Shown here: positions 16,361 to 25,134 of the stretch, piece by piece | How the letters are laid out: every line of letters starts with the position of its first letter | Numbering within the stretch: the first letter of the stretch is position 1 | Assembly (NCBI RefSeq): GCF_022524485.1 | Contig: NZ_JAKXMK010000020.1 | Span: 1-64,000 of the forward strand | Origin: Pseudonocardia alaniniphila | GTDB lineage: Bacteria; Actinomycetota; Actinomycetes; Mycobacteriales; Pseudonocardiaceae | Reading direction: 5' to 3' | Length of the DNA stretch: 64,000 bases | The notes under the pieces: model-generated | What the model was told of the DNA's origin: nothing | Database searches by the model: none | The model's input: the letters and a program-made list of their open reading frames with translations, nothing else | Position numbers and translations under genes: made by a program

Positions 16361-16376
16361 GAGAACGCACGTTCTC
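16361..16376. promoter_or_regulatory. TetR operator O2
   Basis: GAGAACG-CA-CGTTCTC: the same 7-bp half-sites and 2-bp spacer as O1, 20 bp upstream of the tetR GTG. This position suggests autorepression. Confidence 0.8.
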
Positions 16377-16395
16377 GAAGAGGTGGGGGAGTGGC

Positions 16396-16992
16396 GTGGG
16401 TCGCACTGACGCCGAACGACTACTAGGGGCGGCCGAGGCCCTGTACTACGCCCGAGGCATCCGGGCCGTCGGCATCGACGAGGTCCGTACCGCCGCAGGT
16501 GTCTCGCTCAAGCGGCTCTACCAGCTCTATCCCTCCAAGGAACACCTGGTCGCGGCCTATCTCGACGCGCGCGACGAACGGTGGCGCGGCCGGCTCGCCG
16601 ACTACGTCGCCCGCCACGGCGAGAGCCCCCGCGAACGGATGCTCGCCGTCTTCGACTGGCTGGGTCTCTGGTTCGCCGAGCCGGACTTCCGGGGCTGTGC
16701 CTTCATCAACGCCTTCGGAGAGCTGGGCGGAAGCGCGCCACTGGTCCTCGCGGCCGTGCGCCGGCACAAGGACCTCTTCCGGGAGTACCTGCTCGACCTC
16801 GCCCGCGATCTCGACGTCGCTGACCCCGCGGGCATCGGCGAGCAGCTGCTGCTCCTTGCAGAGGGAGCCATGACGGCTGCGGCGGTGCTACCGGAGCCAC
16901 GAGCAGCGCAGCAGGCCCAGCGGGCAGCGGTGGCGCTGCTCGACGCCGCCACCGCGGCAGAGCCGCCGCGCAGCGTCGAGGCCGCTGTCTGA
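16396..16992 (+). CDS. TetR family transcriptional regulator
   Basis: A 198-residue TetR protein of the YxaF/LmrA type. The HTH is GRTDAERLLGAAEALYYARGIRAVGIDEVRTAAGVSLKRLYQLYPSKEHLVAAYL (about residues 2-55, with RLYQLYPSKEHL after the recognition helix). The C-terminal domain contains FDWLGLWFAEPDFRGCAFINAFGELG, the FRGCAF block seen in this group. Two near-identical operators lie between it and the divergent DUF1348 gene. Ligand unknown. Confidence 0.92.
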   Translation: MGRTDAERLLGAAEALYYARGIRAVGIDEVRTAAGVSLKRLYQLYPSKEHLVAAYLDARDERWRGRLADYVARHGESPRERMLAVFDWLGLWFAEPDFRGCAFINAFGELGGSAPLVLAAVRRHKDLFREYLLDLARDLDVADPAGIGEQLLLLAEGAMTAAAVLPEPRAAQQAQRAAVALLDAATAAEPPRSVEAAV

Positions 16993-17033
16993 CGAGTGGT
17001 GCCTGACGCGTCCGGGCGCGATCAGCGCACCGA

Positions 17034-18773
17034 TCAGGTGAGCTGCACGATCGCGAACGACTCGGGCGGCAGGCTGACCGTGTCGGCCTCACCCTCCACC
17101 GGCTCCGAGGCCAGCAGGATCCGCGCGAGCGGGGCACCGAGTGCGATCGTGACCACGTCGCTGCCGAGGTTGCACGCCACCCGCAGCCGCCCGCGGTGCA
17201 GCACGACGGTGCGCACCTCCTCGTCGACGTCCACCTCCACGTCGTCCAGCCACGGGTCGGACAGCTCCGGCCACGCCTTGCGCAGCGCGATCAGTTCCTT
17301 GTAGACCCGCAGCAGCGTGGCGTGCGGTTCGAGCGTGGCCTCGTCCCACTCCAGCTTGGAGTCGAGGAAGGTGCTCTCCGCGTTGGGGTCGGGCACCTCG
17401 ACGTCGCCCCACCCGTGCTCGGCGAACTCGGCGGTGCGCCCGTTGCGCACCGCCTCCCGCAGTGCCGGGTCGGGGAAGTAGGAGAAGAACTGCCAGGGCG
17501 TCCGCGCTCCCCACTCCTCGCCCATGAACAGCATCGGGGTGAACGGTGAGGCGAACACCAGCGCTGCACCGCAGGCGAGCAGACCGGGGGAGAGCGTCTG
17601 GGTGAGCCGGTCGCCCGTGGCGCGGTTGCCGATCTGGTCGTGGTTCTGCAGGTACGCGACGAAGCGGTGGCCCGGGATGCGCCGGGTGTCGACGCCCGCG
17701 CCGTGGCGGCGCTGCCGGAAGCTCGACCACGTGCCCTCGTGGAGGAAGGCTCGGGTGAACACGTGTGCCAGGCCGGTGAGCCCGGCGGCGGCGAAATCGG
17801 CGTAGTAGCCCTGCGACTCGCCGGTGAGCGCGGTGTGGAGGGTGTGGTGGATGTCGTCGGTCCACTGCCCGTGCAGGCCGTAGCCGCCTGCCTCCCGCGC
17901 GGTGATCAGCCGCGGGTCGTTGAGGTCCGATTCGGCGATCAGCGACAGCGGCCTGCCCACGTGGGTGGAGAGCGCCTCCACTTCGGCCGCGAGCTGTTCG
18001 AGCACGTGTGTCGCGCGCGTGTCACGCAGCGCATGAACTGCGTCGAGACGCAGCCCGTCGACGTGGAAGTCACGCAGCCACATCAGGGCGTTGTCGATCA
18101 CGTACCGGCGTACCGGCTCCGAATGCGGGCCGTCGAGGTTCAGCGCCGGGCCCCAGAGGTTGCTCCCGGCGAAGTACGGTCCGAACCGGTCGAGATACGC
18201 CCCGGACGGGCCGAGGTGGTTGTAGACGGCGTCGAGCACCACGCCCAGCCCCCGGGCGTGGCAGGCGTCGACGAACCGCTTGAAGGCGTCCGGGCCGCCG
18301 TAGTTCTCGGTGACGGCGTACCAGCCGACGCCGTCGTAGCCCCAGTTGCGCGGGCCGTCGACCGCGTTGACCGGCAGCACCTCCACGAGGTCGACGCCCA
18401 GCTCGACGAGGTGGTCGAGCCGCTCGACCGCAGCGTCGAACGAGCCGTGCGGGGTGAACGTGCCGATGTGCAGCTCGTAGATCACGCTGCCGGCCAGCTG
18501 GCGGCCGGTCCAGTCGTGGTCGGTCCAGTAGAACGCCGAGTCGTCGTACACGCGGGACGGGCCGTGGACGCCGTTGGGCTGCCAGCGCGAACGCGGGTCG
18601 GGCAGCGGCGTCTCGTCCTCGTCGAGCAGGAAGGCGTAGGCGCTGCCCGGGGCCGCGTCCTCGACGGTGGCACGCCACCACCAGGCCCCGTCGACGGTCA
18701 TCGGGTACACGGTCTCGTCGACCAGCACTCTGACCTGGGCACACTGCGGTGCCCACACGGCGAATTCGGTCAC
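17034..18773 (-). CDS. treZ: Malto-oligosyltrehalose trehalohydrolase
   Basis: TreZ releases trehalose from maltooligosyl-trehalose made by TreY. The 579-residue GH13 enzyme has an N-terminal CBM48-like domain (FAVWAPQCAQVRVLVD) and YELHIGTFTPHGSFDAAVERLDHL at the barrel start. DAVYNHLGPSG (region I), GLRLDAVHALRD (region II, Asp nucleophile near 243), LIAESDLNDPRL (region III, Glu) and YLQNHDQIGNRA (region IV) complete the active site. GTG start at 18773. It is the last gene of the glgX-treY-treZ group but is separated from treY by 78 bp, so it may have its own promoter. Confidence 0.96.
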   Translation of the reverse strand: MTEFAVWAPQCAQVRVLVDETVYPMTVDGAWWWRATVEDAAPGSAYAFLLDEDETPLPDPRSRWQPNGVHGPSRVYDDSAFYWTDHDWTGRQLAGSVIYELHIGTFTPHGSFDAAVERLDHLVELGVDLVEVLPVNAVDGPRNWGYDGVGWYAVTENYGGPDAFKRFVDACHARGLGVVLDAVYNHLGPSGAYLDRFGPYFAGSNLWGPALNLDGPHSEPVRRYVIDNALMWLRDFHVDGLRLDAVHALRDTRATHVLEQLAAEVEALSTHVGRPLSLIAESDLNDPRLITAREAGGYGLHGQWTDDIHHTLHTALTGESQGYYADFAAAGLTGLAHVFTRAFLHEGTWSSFRQRRHGAGVDTRRIPGHRFVAYLQNHDQIGNRATGDRLTQTLSPGLLACGAALVFASPFTPMLFMGEEWGARTPWQFFSYFPDPALREAVRNGRTAEFAEHGWGDVEVPDPNAESTFLDSKLEWDEATLEPHATLLRVYKELIALRKAWPELSDPWLDDVEVDVDEEVRTVVLHRGRLRVACNLGSDVVTIALGAPLARILLASEPVEGEADTVSLPPESFAIVQLT

Positions 18774-18851
18774 GCCGCATGATCCTTCCCGGCGCCGTCG
18801 CGCCTCGCCCGGTCCAGGGGTGTGACGTATCGCATCGTGATCAACGGGTCG

Positions 18852-21221
18852 CTACGCCGGCCGCACGAGCAACGCGACCGGGTACCGCCCCAGCACCCGG
18901 GCCAGCGACGGCGCCGAGCCGTCGACAGCGGCTCCCGTGATCACGTCGTGCCAGTCGGTGGCGCCCTCCGGGAGCGGGAGGACGGTGTCCTCCCAGCCGC
19001 CGCGCTCCGCGAGCCCCACCGGGAGCCGCGTGGCCACAGCCACCAGCGACGCGGAGCGGGCGAACGCGATCGCGTGGTGCGCGGCCGGACCCTCGGCGTG
19101 CAGCGGGCGGTACCCCGTGAACACCTCCGGCCGGAACCGGCGCAGCCGCAGCGCGCTGGCTGTGACCAGTAACTTCGCCGCCCCCGACGCGTCGACGTCC
19201 GGCAGCCAGCCCTCGTCCAGACGGGCGAGGATCTCCCGGCGCTGCGCCCAGTCGACCGGGCGGCGGTTGTCGGGGTCGACCAGCGAGTACTCGAACAGCT
19301 CGGTGCCCTGGTAGACGTCGGGCACGCCCGGCCCCGCGATCTGCAGCAGCTTCTGACCCAGCGAGTTCGACCAGCCGGGCGTGGAGATCCGGCCGACGAA
19401 CTCCTCGATCTCGGCCACCACGTCGGCGTCCGCCAGCACCTGTGCGGGCCAGGCCGCGATCGCCTCGTCCACCTCCGCGACAGCGTCGACGTGGCTGGTG
19501 ACGAGCTTGGCCTCCTTCGAGGCCTTGGTGAGATAGCTCGCGAACCGCTCCGGAGAGATCGGCCAGGCGCCGACGAGGTTCTGCCAGGCGAGCAGCTCGA
19601 ACGACCGGTCGGGGAGCGGGTGCTCGGCGGCCCAGCGGCGCACCCGCTCGATCCACTCACCGGGGATCTCCGCGATCACCGCGAGCCGGGCCCGGACGTC
19701 CTCGGAGCGTTTGGTGTCGTGGGTGGACAGGGTGGTCATCGTGGCGGGCCAGGAGGCCTCCCTGGCCGCCATGGCCGTGTGGAACTCGTCGGCGGACACG
19801 CCGAAGCGGGACGGGTCGCCGCCCACCTCGTTGAGCGCGACGAACCGGTTCCAGCGGTAGAACGTGGTGTCCTCCACGCCCTTGGCCATCACCATGCCCG
19901 ACGTCTGCTGCACCCGGGTGGCGAGCAGGCCGTGCGGCTCGGCGAGCATCGCCGAGCGGATGGTGCTCAGCACGTCGGCGAGATCGGGCCGGTGGGTGCG
20001 GGCCACCGAGACCGCGATCTCGAGCGCGGAGCGACCCTCGGGCAGGTAGCTGCGATAGACCGGGAAGCCGCAGAGCAGTTCGGCCACGGCGGCGCGCACG
20101 CGCTCGGCCGCCTCACCCGGCTCCTCCTCGGTGGACGGCGCCGTCTCGGGCACGGGCACCAACGAGGCGATACGGCGCACCTCCGCCGCGAGGATCGTGT
20201 CGGCCACCTGGCGGCGCGCCGTGTGCTCCGCTGCGTGCAGCGACTCCTTGCGGCCCACGTGCTCGGCAGCGAACTGGGTGAGCAGCCCGGCCCCGGACGC
20301 GTCGACGAGCACGCCCTGGATCTCGCGCAGCGCCTCGTAGCCCGAGGTGCCGTTCACGGGCCACGACGGAGGCAGCTCCTCACCGACACCGAGGATCTTC
20401 TCCACGAGAAGCCACCGGCGCGGCCCGATCGCCGCCCGCAGCCGCCGGACGTAGCCGCCGGGGTCGGACAGCCCGTCCGGGTGGTCGACTCGGATGCCGT
20501 CGACCTCTCCGGCGTGCACCCAGCGCAGGATCTCCCGGTGCGTGTCCTCGAAGATCTCCGGGATCTCGACGCGCACGGCGGCGAGGGTGGAGACGTCGAA
20601 GAACCGGCGGTAGGTGAGCTCTGCCGCGCCGCGCTTCCAGGACACGAGCCGGTAGTGCTGGCGCTCGTGGACCTCCTGTGGTGCGCCGGTGTCGCCCGTG
20701 CCGGGTGCCACCGGGAACGCGTGCTCGTAGTAGCGCAGCTCCGAGCGGTCATCGGACAACGACAGCTCCGAGAGCGCCTTCTCCTCGTCGGCGTCGAGGA
20801 TCGGCAGGAGCAGCTGCCCGGCATCCCAGTCGATGTCGAAGTGGCCGGCGTAGCGGGACGCGCGGCCGTGCGTGAGGACGTCCCACCACCACGGGTTGGC
20901 CTTCGCCGCATCGACGCCGAGGTGGTTGGGCACGATGTCCAGGACGAACTGCAGGCCCCGTTCCCGAACCGCCGCCACGAGGGCGCGGCGTCCCTCCTCG
21001 CCGCCCCGCTCCTGCGAGACCCGTGTGGGGTCGACCACGTCGTACCCGTGGTTGGAGCCCGCCCCGGACTCGAGCAGCGGCGAGGCGTAGAGCCCGCCGA
21101 CGCCGAGCGCCTCGAGATAGGGCAGCAGCTCCACGGCGTCGGTGAAGGTGGTGTCCTTGGAGAACTGCAGCCGGTAGGTGGCCGAGGGAACGGTCGGTGA
21201 AGGCACAGCCGGGCCCGTCAT
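18852..21221 (-). CDS. treY: Maltooligosyl trehalose synthase
   Basis: TreY isomerises the reducing-end alpha-1,4 bond of maltodextrins to the alpha-1,1 trehalose linkage. The 789-residue protein begins SATYRLQFSKDTTFTDAVELLPYLEALGV. It carries FVLDIVPNHLGVD (region I), DGIRVDHPDGLSDP (nucleophile Asp near residue 243), WLLVEKILG (Glu) and TTLSTHDTKRSEDVRARL (region IV), as in all TreY proteins. The ATG at 21221 overlaps the glgX stop (ATGA), which selects it over a longer Arg/Gly-rich in-frame extension. Translational coupling to glgX is likely. Confidence 0.96.
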   Translation of the reverse strand: MTGPAVPSPTVPSATYRLQFSKDTTFTDAVELLPYLEALGVGGLYASPLLESGAGSNHGYDVVDPTRVSQERGGEEGRRALVAAVRERGLQFVLDIVPNHLGVDAAKANPWWWDVLTHGRASRYAGHFDIDWDAGQLLLPILDADEEKALSELSLSDDRSELRYYEHAFPVAPGTGDTGAPQEVHERQHYRLVSWKRGAAELTYRRFFDVSTLAAVRVEIPEIFEDTHREILRWVHAGEVDGIRVDHPDGLSDPGGYVRRLRAAIGPRRWLLVEKILGVGEELPPSWPVNGTSGYEALREIQGVLVDASGAGLLTQFAAEHVGRKESLHAAEHTARRQVADTILAAEVRRIASLVPVPETAPSTEEEPGEAAERVRAAVAELLCGFPVYRSYLPEGRSALEIAVSVARTHRPDLADVLSTIRSAMLAEPHGLLATRVQQTSGMVMAKGVEDTTFYRWNRFVALNEVGGDPSRFGVSADEFHTAMAAREASWPATMTTLSTHDTKRSEDVRARLAVIAEIPGEWIERVRRWAAEHPLPDRSFELLAWQNLVGAWPISPERFASYLTKASKEAKLVTSHVDAVAEVDEAIAAWPAQVLADADVVAEIEEFVGRISTPGWSNSLGQKLLQIAGPGVPDVYQGTELFEYSLVDPDNRRPVDWAQRREILARLDEGWLPDVDASGAAKLLVTASALRLRRFRPEVFTGYRPLHAEGPAAHHAIAFARSASLVAVATRLPVGLAERGGWEDTVLPLPEGATDWHDVITGAAVDGSAPSLARVLGRYPVALLVRPA

Positions 21222-23386
21222 GCGCGCGCGTGCTCCGTCCGCTGCAGGACCAGGACCGACCGGGCGGGCACCGTGAGCACCGCCCCGCCATCGACCGTGC
21301 GCGGATCGGCCGCCACGATGCCGGGAGCGGTGGACAGGGTGGTGACCTCGCCCTCGGCCGTGTCGACCACGACCGCCCACCGCGAGCCGTACTCAGGGCC
21401 CGGCAGGGTGGCGTCGATGTCCTCGTGGTGGGCGTTGAGGCAGAGCAGGAACGAGTCGTCGGTGACCCGGTTGCCGCGCGTGTCCACCTCGGTGATGCCG
21501 TCGCCGTTGAGGAACGCGGTGACGCACTTGCCGAAGCCGGAGTCCCAGTCCTGGTCGGTCATCTCCTCACCGGCCGGGGTGAACCAGGCGATGTCCTCCA
21601 GCGCGTCGCCACCACGGCGCCGGGGCCGGATCGGCCTGCCGTCGAAGAAGCGACGCCGCCGGAACACCGGGTGGGCGGTGCGCAGGGCGACGACGCCCGC
21701 GGTGAAGTGGAGCAGGGGCGCGTTCTTCGTGGCCAGCGACCAGTCGACCCACGAGATGGGCCCGTCCTGGCAGTAGACGTTGTTGTTGCCTGCCTGGCTA
21801 CGGCCGAGCTCGTCGCCGTGCAGCAGCATCGGGACGCCCTGGCTCAACATCAGCGTGGTGAGGAAGTTGCGCTGCTGGCGGCCGCGCAGGTCGAGCACCG
21901 CGGCGTCGTCGGTGGGGCCTTCCACACCGCAGTTCCAGGAACGGTTGTGGCTCTCGCCGTCGTTGCCGCCCTCGAGGTTGGCCTCGTTGTGCTTCCCGTT
22001 GTAGGAGACCAGGTCGGCGAGCGTGAATCCGTCGTGCGCCGTGACGAAGTTGATCGAGGCGTACGGGCGCCGGCCGTCGTCCTTGTACAGGTCGGAGCTG
22101 CCGGTGAGCCGGGAGGCGAACTCGCCGATGGTGCCCGGCTCGCCGCGCCAGAAGTCGCGCACGGTGTCGCGGTACTTGCCGTTCCACTCCGTCCACAGCG
22201 GCGGGAAATTGCCCACCTGGTAACCGCCGGGGCCGACGTCCCACGGCTCCGCGATGAGCTTGGCCTGGCTGATCACCGGGTCCTGCTGCACGAGGTCGAA
22301 GAACACCGACAGCCGGTCGACGTCGTAGAACTCGCGGGCGAGAGTGGAGGCGAGGTCGAAGCGGAAGCCGTCGACGTGCATCTCGGTGACCCAGTACCGC
22401 AGCGAGTCCATGATCAGCTGGAGGGTGTGCGGGCTGCGGACATTGAGCGAGTTGCCGGTGCCGGTGTAGTCCATGTAGTACCGCGGGTCGTCGTCGACCA
22501 GCCGGTAGTAGGCGGTGTTGTCGATTCCGCGCAGCGAGAGCGTGGGGCCCATGTGGTTGCCCTCGGCCGTGTGGTTGTAGACCACGTCGAGGATCACCTC
22601 GATGCCGGCGTCGTGCAGGTCGCGCACCATCGCCTTGAACTCCTGCACCTGGTTGCCCGGGCGCGGGCCCGGCATCGCGTAGGCGTGGTGCGGGGCGAGG
22701 TAGGCGATGGTGTTGTAGCCCCAGTAGTTGGTGAGCCCCTTCTCCTGCAGATGGTGGTCGTTGAGGAACTCGTGCACGGGCATGAGCTCCACGGCCGTGA
22801 CCCCGAGGTTCTTGAGGTGCTCGATCATCACCGGGTGGGCGAGCCCGGTGTAGGTGCCGCGCAGGACCTCCGGGATCTCCGGGTGCGCGATGGTGAGGCC
22901 CTTGACGTGGGCCTCGTAGATCACCGTCTCGTGGTAGGGGATGCGCGGAGAGCGGTCGGTTCCCCAGTCGAAGAACGGGTTGACCACCACCGACTTGGGC
23001 ACGAACGGCGCGGAGTCGGTGTCGCTGCGGGCGTCGGGGTCGCCGAACGGGTAGCCGAACACGGCTTCGTCCCACTGGACCGGGCCGTCGAGCGCCTTGG
23101 CGTAGGGATCGATGAGCAGCTTGTTGGGGTTGCACCGCAGGCCCTGAGCAGGGTCGTACGGGCCGTGCACCCGGTAGCCGTAGCGCTGCCCGGGCTCGAT
23201 GTTCGGCAGGTAACCGTGGTGGACGAAGCCGTCGACCTCGGCGAGCGGGATGCGCTCCTCCTCACCGTCGTCGCTGAAGAGGCAGAGCTCCACCCGCTCA
23301 GCGACCTCGGAGAAGATCGCGAAATTCGTGCCCGCGCCGTCGTAGCTGGCGCCCAGCGGGTAGGCGTGACCTGGCCACGGCCGCAT
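21218..23386 (-). CDS. glgX: Glycogen debranching enzyme (TreX/GlgX)
   Basis: It cleaves alpha-1,6 branches of glycogen or limit dextrins, feeding linear chains to TreY. The 722-residue GH13 enzyme has a CBM48 start (GASYDGAGTNFAIFSEVAERVELCLF). It carries VVYNHTAEGNHMGP, GFRFDLASTLARE (nucleophile near residue 344), LIAEPWDVGPGGYQ (acid/base) and FVTAHDGFTLADLVSYN with the NEANLEGGNDG loop typical of GlgX. The ATG at 23386 has GGAGG 6 nt upstream; the adjacent TTG at 23389 is less likely. First gene of the TreXYZ route. Confidence 0.96.
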   Translation of the reverse strand: MRPWPGHAYPLGASYDGAGTNFAIFSEVAERVELCLFSDDGEEERIPLAEVDGFVHHGYLPNIEPGQRYGYRVHGPYDPAQGLRCNPNKLLIDPYAKALDGPVQWDEAVFGYPFGDPDARSDTDSAPFVPKSVVVNPFFDWGTDRSPRIPYHETVIYEAHVKGLTIAHPEIPEVLRGTYTGLAHPVMIEHLKNLGVTAVELMPVHEFLNDHHLQEKGLTNYWGYNTIAYLAPHHAYAMPGPRPGNQVQEFKAMVRDLHDAGIEVILDVVYNHTAEGNHMGPTLSLRGIDNTAYYRLVDDDPRYYMDYTGTGNSLNVRSPHTLQLIMDSLRYWVTEMHVDGFRFDLASTLAREFYDVDRLSVFFDLVQQDPVISQAKLIAEPWDVGPGGYQVGNFPPLWTEWNGKYRDTVRDFWRGEPGTIGEFASRLTGSSDLYKDDGRRPYASINFVTAHDGFTLADLVSYNGKHNEANLEGGNDGESHNRSWNCGVEGPTDDAAVLDLRGRQQRNFLTTLMLSQGVPMLLHGDELGRSQAGNNNVYCQDGPISWVDWSLATKNAPLLHFTAGVVALRTAHPVFRRRRFFDGRPIRPRRRGGDALEDIAWFTPAGEEMTDQDWDSGFGKCVTAFLNGDGITEVDTRGNRVTDDSFLLCLNAHHEDIDATLPGPEYGSRWAVVVDTAEGEVTTLSTAPGIVAADPRTVDGGAVLTVPARSVLVLQRTEHARA

Positions 23387-23451
23387 CAAGTTCCTCCGGT
23401 GTTGTCAATCAGCGATCGGCCACGGCCGTCGTACTCGATCTTCAGGCGCGC

Positions 23452-23469
23452 CGGAGCGGCGCCGCTCCG
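23452..23469. terminator. 18-bp perfect palindrome between PPOX and glgX
   Basis: CGGAGCGGC followed by its exact reverse complement, with no loop, so the apex must open by a few bases. It lies between the end of the F420-type PPOX gene and the start of glgX, both on the minus strand. It could be a terminator for the former or an operator of the trehalose operon. Confidence 0.4.
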
Positions 23470-23541
23470 TCCGTGTGAGGCTACCGGGGCAAGTGGAGGT
23501 TCCGCCCGATGCAGCGGTGCCTCGGGCGCTGGTCCGGGGCG

Positions 23542-24003
23542 TCAGGCCAGGTGAGCGGGGAATCCGCCCGTGGCCACCGGGCTCCACCTGGTGGGCGTGA
23601 TCCGGATCAGGGCCTTGCCCTGGGTGGTCATCGCGGCGCGGTACTCGTCCCAGTCCGGGTGCTCGCCGGAGATCGAACGGAAGTAGTCGACGAGCGGTTC
23701 GAGCGCATCGGGGAGGGTGAGCAGCTCGGCATCCCCGTCGACCTGAACCCACGGGCCGTTGAAGTCCTCGGAGAGCACCACGACGGCGGCCTTTCCGTGC
23801 CGGGCGACGTTGATCGCCTTCGCCCGTTCGGGGTAGGTGGAGATGACGATCCGGCCCTCGGAGTCGACGCCGGAGGTGACCGGCGAGCCCTGCCAGCTGC
23901 CGTCGTTGCGTGGTGTCAGGAGGATCACGTGGTGGCGTGGCCGGAGGAACGCGACGAGCTCGTCCCGGTCGACCTCGGTGTTCGTAGCGATGGTCCTGGC
24001 CAT
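23542..24003 (-). CDS. PPOX-class F420-dependent oxidoreductase family protein
   Basis: A split-barrel flavin/deazaflavin-binding protein of 153 residues. It contains RPRHHVILLTPRNDGSWQGSPVTSGVD, IVISTYPERAKAINVARHGKAAVVV and WVQVDGDAELLTLPDA, the layout of the actinobacterial PPOX-F420 family (TIGR03618-like). Such proteins bind F420, FMN or heme derivatives; the actual cofactor and substrate are not readable here. It is divergent from the HIT gene. TAGGCT is 6 nt before the ATG, implying a leaderless mRNA. Confidence 0.88.
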   Translation of the reverse strand: MARTIATNTEVDRDELVAFLRPRHHVILLTPRNDGSWQGSPVTSGVDSEGRIVISTYPERAKAINVARHGKAAVVVLSEDFNGPWVQVDGDAELLTLPDALEPLVDYFRSISGEHPDWDEYRAAMTTQGKALIRITPTRWSPVATGGFPAHLA

Positions 24004-24009
24004 GCTCCG

Positions 24010-24015
24010 AGCCTA
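24010..24015 (-). promoter_or_regulatory. -10 box of leaderless PPOX promoter
   Basis: TAGGCT on the minus strand, 6 nt before the ATG at 24003. It is divergent from the HIT -10 box 20 bp away. Confidence 0.55.
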
Positions 24016-24035
24016 GGAGATGCCCGTCGAGCCGC

Positions 24036-24041
24036 TAGGGT
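24036..24041 (+). promoter_or_regulatory. -10 box of leaderless HIT promoter
   Basis: TAGGGT lies 8 nt before the ATG at 24050. Confidence 0.5.
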
Positions 24042-24049
24042 CACCTCCG

Positions 24050-24475
24050 ATGGCCACTCTCTTCACGAAGATCATCAACGGCGAGCTGCCCGCGCGTTTC
24101 GTCTGGTCGGACGAGCGTGCCGTCGGCTTCCTGTCGATCAATCCTCTCGGTCCCGGGCACACGCTCGTCGTGCCGCGCGAGGAGGTCGACCACTGGATCG
24201 ACGCCGGTCCCGACCTGCTCGCCCACCTGACGAGCGTGTCCCACACCATCGGCGCCGCCGTGCAGGAGCTGTGGGAGCCGCCCCGCGTCGGGCTGCTCGT
24301 CGCCGGCTTCGAGGTGCCCCACCTGCACCTGCACGTGTTCCCGGCCTGGGACATGGCGGCCTTCGACTTCGCCAACGCGGCGAAGTCGGTCGACGCCGCG
24401 GAGCAGGACGCCCACGCGGAGAAGCTGCGCGTCGCCCTGCGCGCTGCAGGTCACGCCGCGCACGTCCCGGACTGA
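24050..24475 (+). CDS. HIT family protein
   Basis: A histidine-triad nucleotide hydrolase or transferase of 141 residues. ATLFTKIINGELPARFVWSD is the classic start, and GHTLVVPREEVDHW follows. The triad HLHLHVFPAW (H-x-H-x-H) is near residue 95. Family members hydrolyse nucleoside phosphoramidates or dinucleotides. The ATG at 24050 was chosen over 24020 because of the conserved start and a TAGGGT box 8 nt upstream. It is followed after 5 bp by a histidine phosphatase gene in the same operon. Confidence 0.93.
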   Translation: MATLFTKIINGELPARFVWSDERAVGFLSINPLGPGHTLVVPREEVDHWIDAGPDLLAHLTSVSHTIGAAVQELWEPPRVGLLVAGFEVPHLHLHVFPAWDMAAFDFANAAKSVDAAEQDAHAEKLRVALRAAGHAAHVPD

Positions 24476-24480
24476 CCACG

Positions 24481-25119
24481 GTGCAGCTCGTGCTCGTCCG
24501 GCATGCGCTGCCGGAACGCATCCACGCCTCCGATGCGGCGCACGCCGACCGGGCAGGCGGTCCCGCCGACCCCGGGCTGACGGAGCTCGGCGAGCGGCAG
24601 GCCACGCGCCTCGTCGACGCGCTCGGAGCCGAGGACGTGGCCGGGCTCTACGTCAGCTCGCTGGCCAGGGCCCGCGACACCGCGGCGCCCCTCGCGGCCG
24701 CGCTCGGGCTCGACCCACAGGTGGTGGCGGACCTGCGCGAGTACGACGCCGACTCCGAGCACTACGTGCCCGTCCACGAGATGGCCCGGCTCGACCCCGC
24801 CGCGTGGCAGCGGATGCTCGCCGGGCTCCTGCCCGAGCACGTCGACGTCCCGGCGTTCACCGCGCGGGTCGACGGCGCTCTCGAACGGATCATCGCGGCT
24901 CATCCCGGCCGGTCGAGCGCAGTGGTGATCGCCCACGCCGGGGTGGTGAACACCTGGCTCGCCCACCTGCTCGGCCTCGCCCGCCCGCTGACGTTCCCGC
25001 TGGACTACACCGGGATCACCCGCGTGATCGCCGGTCGCGACGGGCGCCGGGTGGTCCGGACGGTGAACGAGATCGCCCACGTGAGCGACCTTCTCACCAT
25101 GACGGCGGGCGTCGACTAG
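24481..25119 (+). CDS. Histidine phosphatase family protein
   Basis: A phosphoglycerate-mutase-like phosphatase of 212 residues. The phosphohistidine motif LVLVRHALPE (RHA in place of RHG) begins at residue 2. LYVSSLARARDTAAPLA and the second catalytic His in AVVIAHAGVVNTWLAHLLG complete the active site. The GTG at 24481, 5 bp after the HIT stop, sets the start exactly before the first beta strand. Substrate unknown; relatives act on sugar or nucleotide phosphates. It likely shares the HIT promoter. Confidence 0.88.
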   Translation: MQLVLVRHALPERIHASDAAHADRAGGPADPGLTELGERQATRLVDALGAEDVAGLYVSSLARARDTAAPLAAALGLDPQVVADLREYDADSEHYVPVHEMARLDPAAWQRMLAGLLPEHVDVPAFTARVDGALERIIAAHPGRSSAVVIAHAGVVNTWLAHLLGLARPLTFPLDYTGITRVIAGRDGRRVVRTVNEIAHVSDLLTMTAGVD

Positions 25120-25134
25120 GGCAGGATCGGCCGG

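Noticed and set aside
16993..17033. Terminator between the TetR gene and treZ
   Set aside because: I found no convincing stem in the 41-bp convergent gap.
19491..21200. Long plus-strand ORF opposite treY
   Set aside because: Antisense shadow of a high-GC gene; His/Val/Arg-rich low-information translation, while the minus strand has all TreY motifs.
18852..21380. TreY start at 21380
   Set aside because: It would add 53 Arg/Gly-rich residues and overlap glgX deeply; the ATG at 21221 gives a 4-bp ATGA overlap and the canonical TreY N-terminus.
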